Assembly: GCF_016278365.1 (NCBI RefSeq)
Contig: NZ_JADQBZ010000016.1
Span: forward strand, 1 to 52,542
Length of the DNA stretch: 52,542 nt
Reading direction: 5' to 3'
DNA from: Methanolobus sp.
GTDB taxonomy: Archaea; Halobacteriota; Methanosarcinia; Methanosarcinales; Methanosarcinaceae
Under the pieces are notes generated by a model. That model searched no databases. It saw only the letters and a program-made list of their open reading frames with translations, and was not told the origin of the DNA. Shown piece after piece: positions 15,963 to 24,626 of the stretch. Numbering within the stretch: position 1 is the first letter of the stretch; each line of letters begins with the position of its first letter. The position numbers and the translations under genes are program-made.

Positions 15963-18629
15963 CTACCCTCTTTGTGTACTCCTGATCACAAACTTGATCC
16001 CCTCTATTATGAGCAGAGTAAGGAACGCGGCTCCTATGGGCAGCACCCATTCCATAAGACTCAGGGGCGTCAGTTCGAATGCAATCTGCAATATAGGAAT
16101 GTATAAAGCAGACATAATCAGTATGAGAGTTATAAGCATGCCTTTCAGCATCGATCTGTTGGAGAGTAAGTCTCTATTGAGGCCAGACCCTTCAAGAGAT
16201 CTGAAGGCAGTGGGAACGAATAACGCCATACTGACTATAGTAACGAACGTCAGGGTTCTTGCCTTCTGCAGGTCCGCAAAGGGATCAGCCAGCAGGAATA
16301 CAAGGAAAGAAACAATGCTCATAGTAAGCGCGGTGCTGATCACAAGGGTAAGATTTCTCCGTCCCAGGATCTCTTCTTTAGGATCACGAGGTCTCTTGGA
16401 CATTATGCTTTCTCTCACAGGTTCCATACCCAGGGAAATAGCAGGAACTACCTCGTTGAACATGTTAATGAAAAGGATCTGCAGTGCCAGTAGAGGTATG
16501 TAATCAAATCCCAGAAGTGCTACGGACAGCAGGATCAGTATAACCTCGGTGAAGTTGCGGGACACCAGATATGTGGTGAACTTCTCGATATTAGAGTAGA
16601 TACCCCTGCCCATCTTCACAGCTTCAACGATAGTGGCGAAATTGTCATCCTGAAGTACCACTACACTGGCTTCTCTTGCTACATCGGTCCCTTTGATACC
16701 CATCGCGATGCCGATATCAGCTTTCCGCAGTGCTGGTGCATCGTTGACCCCATCTCCGGTCATCGCTACAACGTGCCCTCTATCCTGTAGTGATCTGATG
16801 ATCCTAAGCTTCTGCTCGGGGCGTGCTCGCGCGTATATACTCACTTTTTCCACTACATCACTGAACTCTTTATCGCTAAGATCGTCAAGTTCTCTGCCTG
16901 TAATGGCACCATCGGCCAAAATGCCTCTTATTTTTTCATCCGTGATCCCTTCAAGAGATACAGTACCATCAGACAGGCCAATCTCTCTGGCAATGGCTTT
17001 TGCTGTCTCCTGATTATCTCCGGTGATCATAATTACTTTAATGCCTGCCTTATGGCAGGTCTCAATGGCTCTTTTTGCCTCTTCCCTGGGTGGGTCTATC
17101 ATAGCTGCAAGCCCCAGGAAGGTCATATTGTTTTCCAATTCTTCACTAGTACCGTGAATAGGGCTGTATGCCAAAGCGAGCACACGATAGGTCTCCTGCG
17201 CAAGTGTATGATTGATCTCAGATATCTCTTTGCGGTCCTGTCCTGTGAACTCTCTCACTCCTGAAGAACTATGTATGTACATACATCTGTCAAGCACCAC
17301 TTCAGGAGCGCCTTTTGTAAAAACCACGCCCTCCTCTTGTGTACTGTGAACTGTACTCATCATCTTCCTTTCTGAGGTGAAGATCATTTCCTGCAATCGG
17401 GGCATTTCATCTTCAAGTTTACCTTTCCATATCCCGGCTTTAGCTGCAGCCACCAGTAAAGCTACCTCCGTAGGATCCCCAATGCCTTTCCATTCTTTTC
17501 CCGCTTCTTCCAGTGCAGCATTGTTGGATAGAGCAGCGGCCTTCAGCAAAAGTTCCAGTCCCTTCTCATTTACAAGATCAACAGGCGAATTATCGGAAAG
17601 CAGCTCTCCAATGGGTTCATAGCCTTTTCCGGTTACATAGATCTCCCGACCAGGCAGAATTATTTTTCTTACAGTCATCTCGTTGCGGGTAAGGGTGCCG
17701 GTTTTGTCAGTACATATTACAGTAGTAGAACCCAGTGTCTCTACACCCAGCATCCGGCGTATGATAGCATTATGTTGTGCCATATGACGCATCCCGTTTG
17801 CAAGAGTTATGGTCATGGTAAGGGGTAGCCCCTCAGGCACTGCTGCCACAGCCAAAGCAATGGATATCAAAAGTATCTCTGATACTGGTGCACCGCTATA
17901 TATTCCTGAAATTAAGGTCACCAGAGAGGCGATCAATGCTAGAATAGCAAGTGTGCGTGTGAGCCTTGCAATCTTTTTCTGCAGAGGAGTGGCTTCTTCA
18001 GCCTGCTGGACCAATCCGGCGATCTTTCCAAGTTCTGTGTCCATGCCAGTGGCAATCACAAGTGCACTGCATTTACCACGTACGATTTGAGTGCCAGCAA
18101 AGATGATTTCATCCTTTTCCTTGCTCACGGGTACACTTTCCCCGGTCAGTGCTGCCTCTTCCAGCTGCACCCCGATCATCTCAAAGACGATAGCATCAGC
18201 TGGTACAATATCTCCACTCTCCAGTACCAGAATATCCCCGGGAACAACATTTTGTGAGGGTATTTCTTGCAATGTCCCTCCTCTGCGCACTCTTGTAAGA
18301 GGCTGCACGAATTTTTTAAGAGCTTCCATGGACTTTTCTGCCCTGTACTCCTGCATGAATCCCATTACTATTACGAAAAGGATGATACCGGTTATAGCCC
18401 AGAAATTTATCACTTCATCTGCCAGCAGTGCTATGATAGCTGCTGCAGCCAATACCCAGATTATTACGTTAGCAAGTTGTCTTACCAGCACTTTAATAGG
18501 CGTGATCCTATTCTTTTCTTCAAGTTGGTTAAGACCGTAAGTTCCAAGCCTATTCGCAACTTCTTCTTTTGATAGCCCCTCGCGGGAACTATTCAAATTT
18601 AAAAAAGCTTCTTCATATTTCATAAACAC
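15963..18629 (-). CDS. P-type cation ATPase, SERCA/PMR1-like
   Basis: An 888-aa IIA-type P-ATPase for cations, most likely Ca2+ export. Seen in order: N-terminal cation ATPase domain (1-70), actuator motif TGES (162-165), membrane motif VPEGLP (264-269), phosphorylation site DKTGTLT (Asp308), nucleotide domain, MITGDNQETA and TGDGVNDAPAL hinge motifs, and a C-terminal block of six helices with NMFNEVVPAISLGMEP. The position equivalent to the usual TD.PA of SERCA-type pumps reads NEVVPA, so the ion is not certain. GTG at 18629 has GGAG eight bases upstream; an ATG at 18623 is the alternative. It lies 30 bases downstream of the CNNM-type gene, probably in one operon of ion homeostasis. Confidence 0.9.
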   Translation of the reverse strand: MFMKYEEAFLNLNSSREGLSKEEVANRLGTYGLNQLEEKNRITPIKVLVRQLANVIIWVLAAAAIIALLADEVINFWAITGIILFVIVMGFMQEYRAEKSMEALKKFVQPLTRVRRGGTLQEIPSQNVVPGDILVLESGDIVPADAIVFEMIGVQLEEAALTGESVPVSKEKDEIIFAGTQIVRGKCSALVIATGMDTELGKIAGLVQQAEEATPLQKKIARLTRTLAILALIASLVTLISGIYSGAPVSEILLISIALAVAAVPEGLPLTMTITLANGMRHMAQHNAIIRRMLGVETLGSTTVICTDKTGTLTRNEMTVRKIILPGREIYVTGKGYEPIGELLSDNSPVDLVNEKGLELLLKAAALSNNAALEEAGKEWKGIGDPTEVALLVAAAKAGIWKGKLEDEMPRLQEMIFTSERKMMSTVHSTQEEGVVFTKGAPEVVLDRCMYIHSSSGVREFTGQDRKEISEINHTLAQETYRVLALAYSPIHGTSEELENNMTFLGLAAMIDPPREEAKRAIETCHKAGIKVIMITGDNQETAKAIAREIGLSDGTVSLEGITDEKIRGILADGAITGRELDDLSDKEFSDVVEKVSIYARARPEQKLRIIRSLQDRGHVVAMTGDGVNDAPALRKADIGIAMGIKGTDVAREASVVVLQDDNFATIVEAVKMGRGIYSNIEKFTTYLVSRNFTEVILILLSVALLGFDYIPLLALQILFINMFNEVVPAISLGMEPVRESIMSKRPRDPKEEILGRRNLTLVISTALTMSIVSFLVFLLADPFADLQKARTLTFVTIVSMALFVPTAFRSLEGSGLNRDLLSNRSMLKGMLITLILIMSALYIPILQIAFELTPLSLMEWVLPIGAAFLTLLIIEGIKFVIRSTQRG

Positions 18630-18659
18630 TCTTTATTCTCCGCAAAGCATCACAGCAAT

Positions 18660-19964
18660 CTATGGAGCCTGTGATATTTTCATAGCCAATACCTTGTCAA
18701 CTTTATTCCCATCCATGTCCACTACTTCATAACGAAACCCGTTTATCTCAATGTGATCCCCTGTTTTTGGTATACGCTGTAGGTTAAACATCATCAATCC
18801 TGCAATAGTCCGATAATATCCAAGTTCCTCTTGTGGAAAATAGTCTATGGAGAGAATATCTTTTAGTTTTTCTATAGGTGTATCTCCTTCAATCAGCCAT
18901 GAACCATCTTCTCTCAAAACTACCGGCATTTCTATTGGCTCACCAAGAGATCTGACATCACCCACTATAGCTTCAAGGATGTCGTGTAAAGTAATAAGTC
19001 CTTCAATACCGCCATACTCATCGGTGATCAAAGCAATATGCACACCAAGCCCCTTGAACAACTCAAGGAGTTTCAGGATAGGAAGATACCTGGGTACAAA
19101 GAGAGGCTTTATTGTATTCTCTCGTATATCGACAGTCCCTGATTTTACCAGATTTGCCAAAACCTGCTTTATAGATACTATCCCGAGAACATTATCCAGA
19201 TCCTTTTCATATGCAGGAAAATAAGAGCGGCCGCTGTGAATTATTTTCTGGAGATTCTCATCGGCATTATCATTCAAGTCGAGAGCTATGATATCTGTGT
19301 GATGGGTCATTAAAGATTCAACACGGAGGTCTCCAATTTCAAGCACACCTTCGATCATGCTCATTTCTGCAGTTTCAAATACGCCGGCCTCAGTTCCCTC
19401 CTCAAGCATGATTTTGATCTCCTCTTCTGTCACTGGAGGGTTCTTAGTATCCTGGATCCGCATTGCTCGAAGTACAGCCTCGGTCGAAGCACTGAGAATG
19501 ATTACAAAAGGTCTTGCTATTAAAGAAAGGAGCATCATGGGCCTGGCAACCTTTATGGCAATATCCTCCGCCCTACTCAGTGCAAGTCTTTTTGGGACAA
19601 GCTCCCCAAAGATCAAGGTCATGTAAGTTATTATGACCACTACGAGGATTATGCTGAGCACATTGCTGTATGGACCCAGGATCGTTACTTCGCTTAAATA
19701 GTTTGCAAGCCCCTCCGCAATAGTAGCTCCACCGAATGCACCGGCAAGAATACCTATCAAAGTAATCCCTATCTGGATTGTTGAAAGGAATGGAGTTACA
19801 TTATTCGCAAGCTCTAGTGCAGCGGAAGCTCCTGTATTTCCCTCTTCGGTCATTTTTTTGAGGCGGGTTTTTTTAGATGAAACAAGAGCAAATTCTGACA
19901 TAGCAAAGATGCCATTCAGTAAAATCAAAATAGCGACAATTACAATTTCAAATGTATACGACAT
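18660..19964 (-). CDS. CNNM/CorC-family (HlyC-like) transporter protein
   Basis: A 434-aa membrane protein. The DUF21/CNNM domain spans about 1-195 (IVIVAILILLNGIFAMSEFA opening, three or four helices). A CBS pair covers about 205-340 (MTHHTDIIALDL; ITDEYGGIEGLITLHDILE). A CorC_HlyC domain closes the protein (about 350-430: ELGYYRTIAGLMMFNLQRIPKTGD). Family members handle Mg2+ or other divalent cations, with CBS domains sensing nucleotides. It is the first gene of a two-gene operon with the P-type ATPase 30 bases downstream, suggesting linked cation efflux. Confidence 0.9.
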   Translation of the reverse strand: MSYTFEIVIVAILILLNGIFAMSEFALVSSKKTRLKKMTEEGNTGASAALELANNVTPFLSTIQIGITLIGILAGAFGGATIAEGLANYLSEVTILGPYSNVLSIILVVVIITYMTLIFGELVPKRLALSRAEDIAIKVARPMMLLSLIARPFVIILSASTEAVLRAMRIQDTKNPPVTEEEIKIMLEEGTEAGVFETAEMSMIEGVLEIGDLRVESLMTHHTDIIALDLNDNADENLQKIIHSGRSYFPAYEKDLDNVLGIVSIKQVLANLVKSGTVDIRENTIKPLFVPRYLPILKLLELFKGLGVHIALITDEYGGIEGLITLHDILEAIVGDVRSLGEPIEMPVVLREDGSWLIEGDTPIEKLKDILSIDYFPQEELGYYRTIAGLMMFNLQRIPKTGDHIEINGFRYEVVDMDGNKVDKVLAMKISQAP

Positions 19965-20071
19965 TTTCTTGCAACCATAGATTTACTATACATGTAAGTA
20001 TTTCTTCAGTGAATTTCTCTCGTAGATGACTTAAGTATATACCCAGGATGTAAATAACTATAGTGTCTATG

Positions 20072-20310
20072 GCATAAGTTCCACGATAAACTGAAGAAAG
20101 ATGCCTGCAACTTCACAGAATACAAGGCAAGGATGCACGGAGTTATTGTAAGGTTTGTTGATCCTGCATATACATCAAAGCAATGTTCAGTATGCGGTCA
20201 TATTTCATGAAAGAACAGAAAAGAACAGATACATTCTCCTGTCAGAAATGTGGTCATACCCAAATGCAGACTGGAATGCCAGCAAGAACATTCCATCAAG
20301 GGCTGCTATC
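20072..20310 (+). pseudogene. tnpB C-terminal fragment, frameshifted
   Basis: Encodes ARMHGVIVRFVDPAYTSKQC then SVCGHIS, followed by a stop, then in other frames FSCQKCGHT and NADWNASKNI. These are the zinc ribbon and final Asp motif of a TnpB distinct from the one at 12487. At least one stop and two frameshifts disrupt it. Confidence 0.75.
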
Positions 20311-20362
20311 AACCAGCCTATTGTGCTCTGCTCAGCTAACTGAGAACTTGAAGTGCAAGCCT

Positions 20363-20488
20363 CGGGTTTGATTATGGTGAACAGATAGAGGTCACCGTAT
20401 GAGCCGGCTACTGCTGGTAGATGCCAAAACAATGGAAACGATACTTTCTGAATACTTGCATAAAACAAATAGAACTATCAGAATGTGA
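20363..20488 (+). pseudogene. Degenerate hicB-hicA junction (copy 1)
   Basis: The end of a hicB-like gene (GFDYGEQIEVTV then stop) overlaps by ATGA with the start of a hicA-like frame (MSRLLLVDAKTMETIL), which ends after 29 codons. It matches the junction of the intact hicBA pair at about 20914-20970 almost base for base. Confidence 0.7.
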
Positions 20489-20706
20489 TAAGGCTATTTA
20501 CCAGGCTGATCCACTCATCCCTTGAGATTTTCACGTCATTTATGATCTTTCTTAGCATGCCTTTTCCACAATACTAATGTGCATCAACAGAAATCTGAGA
20601 AGTAAAGATGAAGGATTGAAGCAGGAATTGTCTTGGTCTTTAGCCGAGATGTAGTTCGCTGCAGAGTCCATATATAGTACAAATGTAGATATTATACAGA
20701 TTAAAG
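20489..20706. other. Short spacer before hicB
   Basis: About 220 bases without a gene-like frame. TATATATAGT-like sequence near 20668-20680 is AT-rich and may serve as promoter for hicBA. Confidence 0.3.
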
Positions 20707-20931
20707 ATGATTACCAGATTCACCGCTTACATCGAGAAAGATGTAGAAACAGGTTGCTACGTTGCGATTGTCCCGGGCATTCCCGGAGCTCATACCCAGG
20801 CTGATACACTGGATGAATTACATGTAAGGTTAAAGGAAGTGATTGAACTCTGCCTTGAAGAAATGGACCCTGAGGAAAAAGAATCAATACCGGAGTTTGT
20901 TGGTCTTCAGCAGATAGAGGTCACTGTATGA
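20707..20931 (+). CDS. hicB: HicB-family antitoxin
   Basis: A 74-aa HicB-like antitoxin with the partial RNase H-like fold: FTAYIEKDVETGCYVAIVPG followed by IPGAHTQADTLDEL and LKEVIELCLEEM, as in short HicB proteins lacking the C-terminal DNA-binding domain. It overlaps the next gene by four bases (ATGA), the usual translational coupling. The protein should neutralise HicA. Confidence 0.85.
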   Translation: MITRFTAYIEKDVETGCYVAIVPGIPGAHTQADTLDELHVRLKEVIELCLEEMDPEEKESIPEFVGLQQIEVTV

Positions 20932-21161
20932 GCAGGCTACCGCTGGTAGATGCCAAAACAATGGAAAAGATGTTGTATCGGCTTGGATTTGAAAAAACAA
21001 GGCAAAAGAGCAGTCATGCTTTTTACAGGCATGCAAACGGCAGGACAACTACTGTTCTCTTCCATTCTAGTAAAGAGCTTGCCAGACCTCTGATAAGAGT
21101 TATTCTTAATGAGATCAGTATTTCGATTGAAGAATATAATGAGTTGATCAGGGATGCTTGA
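20928..21161 (+). CDS. hicA: HicA-family mRNA interferase toxin
   Basis: A 77-aa double-stranded-RNA-binding-like toxin. LVDAKTMEKMLYRLGFEKTR is the standard HicA start, and QKSSHAFYRHANGRTTTV contains the catalytic His in the SH motif; the family more often has GSH. The closing LIRVILNEISISIEEYNEL also fits. It cleaves mRNA when freed from HicB. Intact by sequence. Confidence 0.85.
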   Translation: MSRLPLVDAKTMEKMLYRLGFEKTRQKSSHAFYRHANGRTTTVLFHSSKELARPLIRVILNEISISIEEYNELIRDA

Positions 21162-21220
21162 TCTTCTATAGGTTTTTATTGGGATCTTTATAAGATGCAT
21201 TTGCATTAAAAACTTTCCCG

Positions 21221-21312
21221 GGTTTGATTATGTCAGACAGATTGAGGTTGCTGTATGAGCAGGAAACGCAGAATAATATCAGGTGGCTTCTCTGCTTTTT
21301 ACGATCATTCAT
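21221..21312 (+). pseudogene. Degenerate hicB-hicA junction (copy 2)
   Basis: GFDYVRQIEVAV then stop, overlapping MSRKRRIISGG by ATGA, repeats the hicB end and hicA start a third time within 900 bases. The hicA-like frame stops after 19 codons. Confidence 0.6.
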
Positions 21313-21315
21313 AGT

Positions 21316-21352
21316 GGAATGTTCCGCCTGCGGCGGGGTGGTTGTTTTGCTC
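21316..21352. repeat. Dispersed repeat with CCGCCTGCGGCGG palindrome, copy 1
   Basis: GGAATGTTCCGCCTGCGGCG followed by GGGTGGTTGTTTTG. A near-identical copy lies at 23566-23601, and both sit beside toxin-antitoxin modules. The 13-base core is a perfect short palindrome around T, much richer in G+C than its surroundings. Confidence 0.6.
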
Positions 21353-21662
21353 TTATATTTGAATGCTTTTCTTTTGTTCTGTTACTGCGGGGGTCCAGGT
21401 TGTCCGAAGAGGATGCTTGGGTTATAGGATAAGCACAGATTCAAGACTATGTCTCTGTCACTAAAAATAACATAAATTTTCATCTGTGTTAATCGGTGTT
21501 GATCCGTGTCTTAAATATGATCACTAAAATATTTCATCCGGCTGCTACGCCGTCAAATTAGAATACGGTTTTCAAGAGCTAATTTGATATCCTCCAATAA
21601 ATAGAGAGGAATAAACATATATGATGATATATTAGAACTTACTATAGCTAACAGAGGATACA
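21353..21662. other. Intergenic region with rRNA-unrelated 'ATCTGTGTTAATC' repeat
   Basis: No gene seen. TCATCTGTGTTAATCGGTGT then TGATCCGTGTC (21482-21511) is an internally repetitive ATC-CGTGT-type sequence of a kind found dispersed between genes in several bacteria and archaea. AT-rich DNA before 21663 probably carries the promoter of the next module. Confidence 0.4.
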
Positions 21663-21875
21663 ATGATGGAAGATTCTGATTTTTTAGTTAGGCGTCTTGA
21701 CCGGATATCACATGAACTTTCGCAGGTGAAGAAAATGATTGCTTCTATACCTGTCGATAAGCACGCATCTGAAAAAGCCTGGGATGACCTGATGGACCTT
21801 TCAGAAAAAATATCCGATAAATGGGAAGATGGTACTTCTGTTGACGAAATAAGATCCCAGAGAGAAAAATGGTGA
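21663..21875 (+). CDS. VapB-like antitoxin
   Basis: A 70-aa acidic, helical protein (LVRRLDRISHELSQVKKMIA; LMDLSEKISDKWEDGTSVDE) ending in the basic REKW. Such short proteins sit in front of PIN toxins in many archaea. The ATG follows GAGGATACA. Its stop is five bases before the start of the PIN toxin, so the two are coupled. The DNA-binding fold is not recognisable, so the antitoxin role rests mainly on position. Confidence 0.7.
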   Translation: MMEDSDFLVRRLDRISHELSQVKKMIASIPVDKHASEKAWDDLMDLSEKISDKWEDGTSVDEIRSQREKW

Positions 21876-21879
21876 TCTT

Positions 21880-22296
21880 GTGCATCTTTGCCTTGATAGT
21901 TCTGTGATTGTTGCTGCCCTCAGGAGGCAGGAGAAAGATCATTTACCTGCACTAAAACTTCTCAGGCAAATTAAAGATCAGGAGCATATAGCCATTGAAC
22001 CTTATACGGTACTTGTAGAGGTTGTGGCAGCCATCAGAAGACGGACAGGATCAAAAGAACTTGCTACAAGAGTTAAGGATGACCTGCTCGCATTAGGGAC
22101 TTTTCGTTTTGTTGATCTTGACGCTGTTAGCTCATCTTCTGCCGCAGGGATTGCCGCAGATATCGGAGTAAGGGGAATGGATGCAATAGTCATACAGGTT
22201 GCAAAAGAATTTGGAATCCCCCTGGTCACCCTTGATGTGGAAATAATTGAAAAGGCAAAGGGAATTGTTGAAATGCCCGACCTTGCTTCCCTTTAA
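21880..22296 (+). CDS. PIN-domain toxin, VapC-like ribonuclease
   Basis: A 138-aa PIN-domain RNase. Acidic residues expected to bind Mg2+ are visible in LCLDSSVIVAAL (Asp6), VLVEVVAAI (Glu), VRGMDAIVIQVA (Asp) and LVTLDVEIIEKA (Asp). The start is GTG at 21880, almost touching the GGTGATC at 21871, which also contains the antitoxin stop. Intact by sequence. Confidence 0.85.
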   Translation: MHLCLDSSVIVAALRRQEKDHLPALKLLRQIKDQEHIAIEPYTVLVEVVAAIRRRTGSKELATRVKDDLLALGTFRFVDLDAVSSSSAAGIAADIGVRGMDAIVIQVAKEFGIPLVTLDVEIIEKAKGIVEMPDLASL

Positions 22297-22642
22297 GCAC
22301 GCTAATGTATTTTACACACTGGAAAAGTCCTGATTTATAGATAAAGTTATGCGAAAATTAATGATCCTTCCCTGCGTGTCCATCCGCTTGCTGCAGGGGA
22401 AGTTAGCCTTAGCGAGATAGAAACTGAAAACTGCTGATCTTCAGGGTGATTCTTTTTTTGGACGCAGACCGCACGGTCTGCCACCTGTATGTTTGCGCCA
22501 TTATCAGACCCGCCAAAGAGCATGCACCAAATCTCAGCAGACCGATCAGCAGAGTCCTGGACAAGCGATACAAGAGCCCGGGATATGGATGGAACTTACA
22601 AAAATGCGGTGGATTGTGTCGTGTTTTTTAAAGTGCGTTAGC
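22297..22642. other. Gene-free stretch between the two PIN modules
   Basis: About 345 bases between the converging PIN modules. Short plus-strand frames such as DPSLRVHPLAAGEVSLSEI (around 22360-22435) look like decayed coding DNA but match no family I recognise. Confidence 0.35.
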
Positions 22643-23119
22643 TCAATAGATCGCCAGGACCTCATCCGTACTGATTATGTCTACTCCTATAAACTGGGTG
22701 ACCTTTTCCCTGACATTCAGGAGAGAGCGCACATCCATTGTTGCAAGGGGAATTGCATACTGATAAGCAAGTACTACTATTGGTGCATCCTTTGGCTCTA
22801 TACCCAAAGCGGTTGCAAGGGCACAATATTCCGGACGACTTCTAACTTCTTCCAGAACCATTGCCTGAAAATCAAGAGGTGTGAATGTTGTCTTTACAAA
22901 TGGTTCTCTGAAAATGGACCATATGGCAGTCTGTAGTTTATCGATATCGTAGCCTTTTCTTTTTCCTTCCGGGAGGATGTTATTAATGACTTCTCTTGCA
23001 ATGTAGGGAGAAACTACAGGTTTCAGATCTCCTTTAATTACTTTCTTCAAAACCGTAACGCACTTATCATCTGTCTTTAAGAAGGCATGTATCCATATGC
23101 AAGAATCAAGAACTATCAT
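22643..23119 (-). CDS. PIN-domain toxin, VapC-like ribonuclease
   Basis: A 158-aa PIN-domain protein with VLDSCIWIHAF (Asp5), SPYIAREVINN (Glu), EPKDAPIVVLAYQY (Asp) and LATMDVRSLLN (Asp), giving a full acidic set. It overlaps the upstream antitoxin gene by four bases, indicating translational coupling. It is longer than, and distinct from, the PIN protein at 21880-22296. Confidence 0.85.
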   Translation of the reverse strand: MIVLDSCIWIHAFLKTDDKCVTVLKKVIKGDLKPVVSPYIAREVINNILPEGKRKGYDIDKLQTAIWSIFREPFVKTTFTPLDFQAMVLEEVRSRPEYCALATALGIEPKDAPIVVLAYQYAIPLATMDVRSLLNVREKVTQFIGVDIISTDEVLAIY

Positions 23120-23475
23120 TTGTTCTCCAGATTCCTGTATGCCTGTGCATATTCGCTATCTACGGACTTTCTTGTATTCTGAACCGATTCATCTACTGCA
23201 TCTTTATCAAGATTCCCGCCAACAGACGCAAGCATTTCCAGAGCTTCATCTGCCGGAACAGGCTGTTTCCAGGCATTATGCATAAGCTCTGCTGAATGAC
23301 CTGTTTCCATGAACAGTTCACAGCGTCTTTTACTTTGATCGAGGTCTTCAAGATAGTGAACTATAGCCTTTTTTACAAGTTCTTCCCTGGAATGAGCATA
23401 ACCTGCCTTTACCCGGGAATCTATCCTGCGGATAAGATATTCACCAATGTTTACATCTGCAGCAGTTTCTGACAT
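23116..23475 (-). CDS. Ribbon-helix-helix antitoxin, VapB-like
   Basis: A 119-aa protein. Residues 10-45 (GEYLIRRIDSRVKAGYAHSREELVKKAIVHYLE) fit a ribbon-helix-helix DNA-binding domain. The C-terminal half is acidic and probably wraps the PIN toxin encoded downstream with a four-base overlap. It likely represses its own promoter, just upstream near 23490. Confidence 0.75.
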   Translation of the reverse strand: MSETAADVNIGEYLIRRIDSRVKAGYAHSREELVKKAIVHYLEDLDQSKRRCELFMETGHSAELMHNAWKQPVPADEALEMLASVGGNLDKDAVDESVQNTRKSVDSEYAQAYRNLENK

Positions 23476-23565
23476 ATTGATAGTTGTATTTACCTATAGG
23501 TAAATATAAATTCCGTTTTTTTATTGTGAAGGATAACTGCTTCTTAGATCAACATATATTGATGA

Positions 23566-23601
23566 TGGAACGTGCCGCCTGCGGCGGAGTGATTGTTTTG
23601 T
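23566..23601. repeat. Dispersed repeat with CCGCCTGCGGCGG palindrome, copy 2
   Basis: GGAACGTGCCGCCTGCGGCG followed by GAGTGATTGTTTTG, matching copy 1 at 21316-21352 at most positions, including the palindrome core and the downstream GTGxTTGTTTTG. Confidence 0.6.
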
Positions 23602-23940
23602 TTGATCATTAGCTTGAGACCACATCATACAGAAGGTCTGACTTGTAGAGATTAACACAGTGGAGAACATTTCAAGCAAAAACATATATTTCTAACACTA
23701 AAAAAAAGCCTCAAAACAGTTAGGACCAGTATCAACTACATTATTATTTTTATTATACAGTCCAGTTTTTCGATGATCCAAGGTCATAAAGGCCTCTTTC
23801 TTGTTCTTATAGTAGCAGATGTGGACCATCACCCATTAAAATAAGTGGTCTTCTTGCTTCATCTGTTTCTCCAGCGAGAATACGTCCACAAGCTCAGACT
23901 TCTCAGATTGGGATTGCAATCTGTCGGCATAGAAACCGTA
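23602..23940. other. Gene-free stretch with transposon debris
   Basis: About 340 bases without a recognisable gene. The right part runs into the IS605-type terminal hairpin at 23941 and is probably the decayed 3' flank of a tnpB element. Confidence 0.35.
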
Positions 23941-23975
23941 GAAGCCCGCGCACTTTAGTCGAGGGAGCAGTCACT
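23941..23975 (+). repeat. IS605-type right-end hairpin remnant
   Basis: GAAGCCCGCGCACTTTAGTC then GAGGGAGCAGTCAC has the same GAAGCCC...TTTAG...GGG...GTTCAC-like layout as the right end of the tnpB element at 12423-12457. No tnpB frame precedes it. Confidence 0.5.
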
Positions 23976-24043
23976 TTGTGCAGTGTGATACATGTATCTC
24001 ATTAAGGCCATTAATAAACGATAGTACAGTTGATAATATAAGA

Positions 24044-24133
24044 CTGGTAAATACCAATCCAGAAGTAATACAATGGGGAAGAGAACTTTTGGAATACTAC
24101 CTCAAAGATTCGACACCGATTACAGAACTGTAA
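24044..24133 (+). pseudogene. C-terminal fragment of a FilR1-type regulator
   Basis: Encodes NPEVIQWGRELLEYYLKDST then PITEL and a stop, matching the last 25 residues of the regulator at 14179-14964 (WGRELFEYYLRDSTPITEI). The rest of the gene is missing. Confidence 0.75.
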
Positions 24134-24246
24134 GTCAACCAATCTAATGACATCAATGTGTAGGAGTACTGATACTCTAAATTACTTATTCATTGTTGTT
24201 AAACTTATTTCATATTGGTGTTACAAATTATGCATGGGGAATAGTT

Positions 24247-24615
24247 GTGAATATATCAAATCGTTCAACTGAAGAGGTATTTGAGGACCATTTGCGCTGT
24301 GCTAAAGAATTGAATTACAAAGACGACATGAAGAAGAACTATTCAGAAAATTGCATAATCCTGACTACTAAAGGCAAATTCTCAGGTTATGACGGAATAA
24401 CATATCTTGCCGAGCTTCTGAATGAAGAATTGCCAAATGCAAAGTTCGAATATACGAATAAGCTGGTTGAGGGGAAAATTGCTTTTTTAGAGTGGAAGGG
24501 AGAAGGCGGAAACCATTATGTGAATGATGGGACAGATTCCTTTGTGATAGAAAATGGTAGGGTTATAGCGCAGACCATACATTATACTGTCAAGAGGAAA
24601 TCAAAAAGAAACTGA
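24247..24615 (+). CDS. SnoaL/NTF2-like protein
   Basis: A small alpha+beta protein of about 122 aa. The helix EEVFEDHLRCAKELNYKDDM, the strand YSENCIILTTKG, the segment GYDGITYLAELLNEELP and the strand pair EGKIAFLEWKGEG / DGTDSFVIENGRVIAQTIHY follow the SnoaL-like NTF2 fold. The GTG at 24247, preceded by GGGG, is preferred to an upstream frame opening at 24193. Function unknown; relatives are isomerases, hydratases or ligand binders. Confidence 0.65.
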   Translation: MNISNRSTEEVFEDHLRCAKELNYKDDMKKNYSENCIILTTKGKFSGYDGITYLAELLNEELPNAKFEYTNKLVEGKIAFLEWKGEGGNHYVNDGTDSFVIENGRVIAQTIHYTVKRKSKRN

Positions 24616-24626
24616 TCAGGCCTTTT

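Noticed and set aside
21224-21427. 67-codon Cys/Leu-rich ORF downstream of hicA
   Set aside because: It runs out of frame across the degenerate hicBA junction and the GC-rich repeat, so its hydrophobic composition is incidental.
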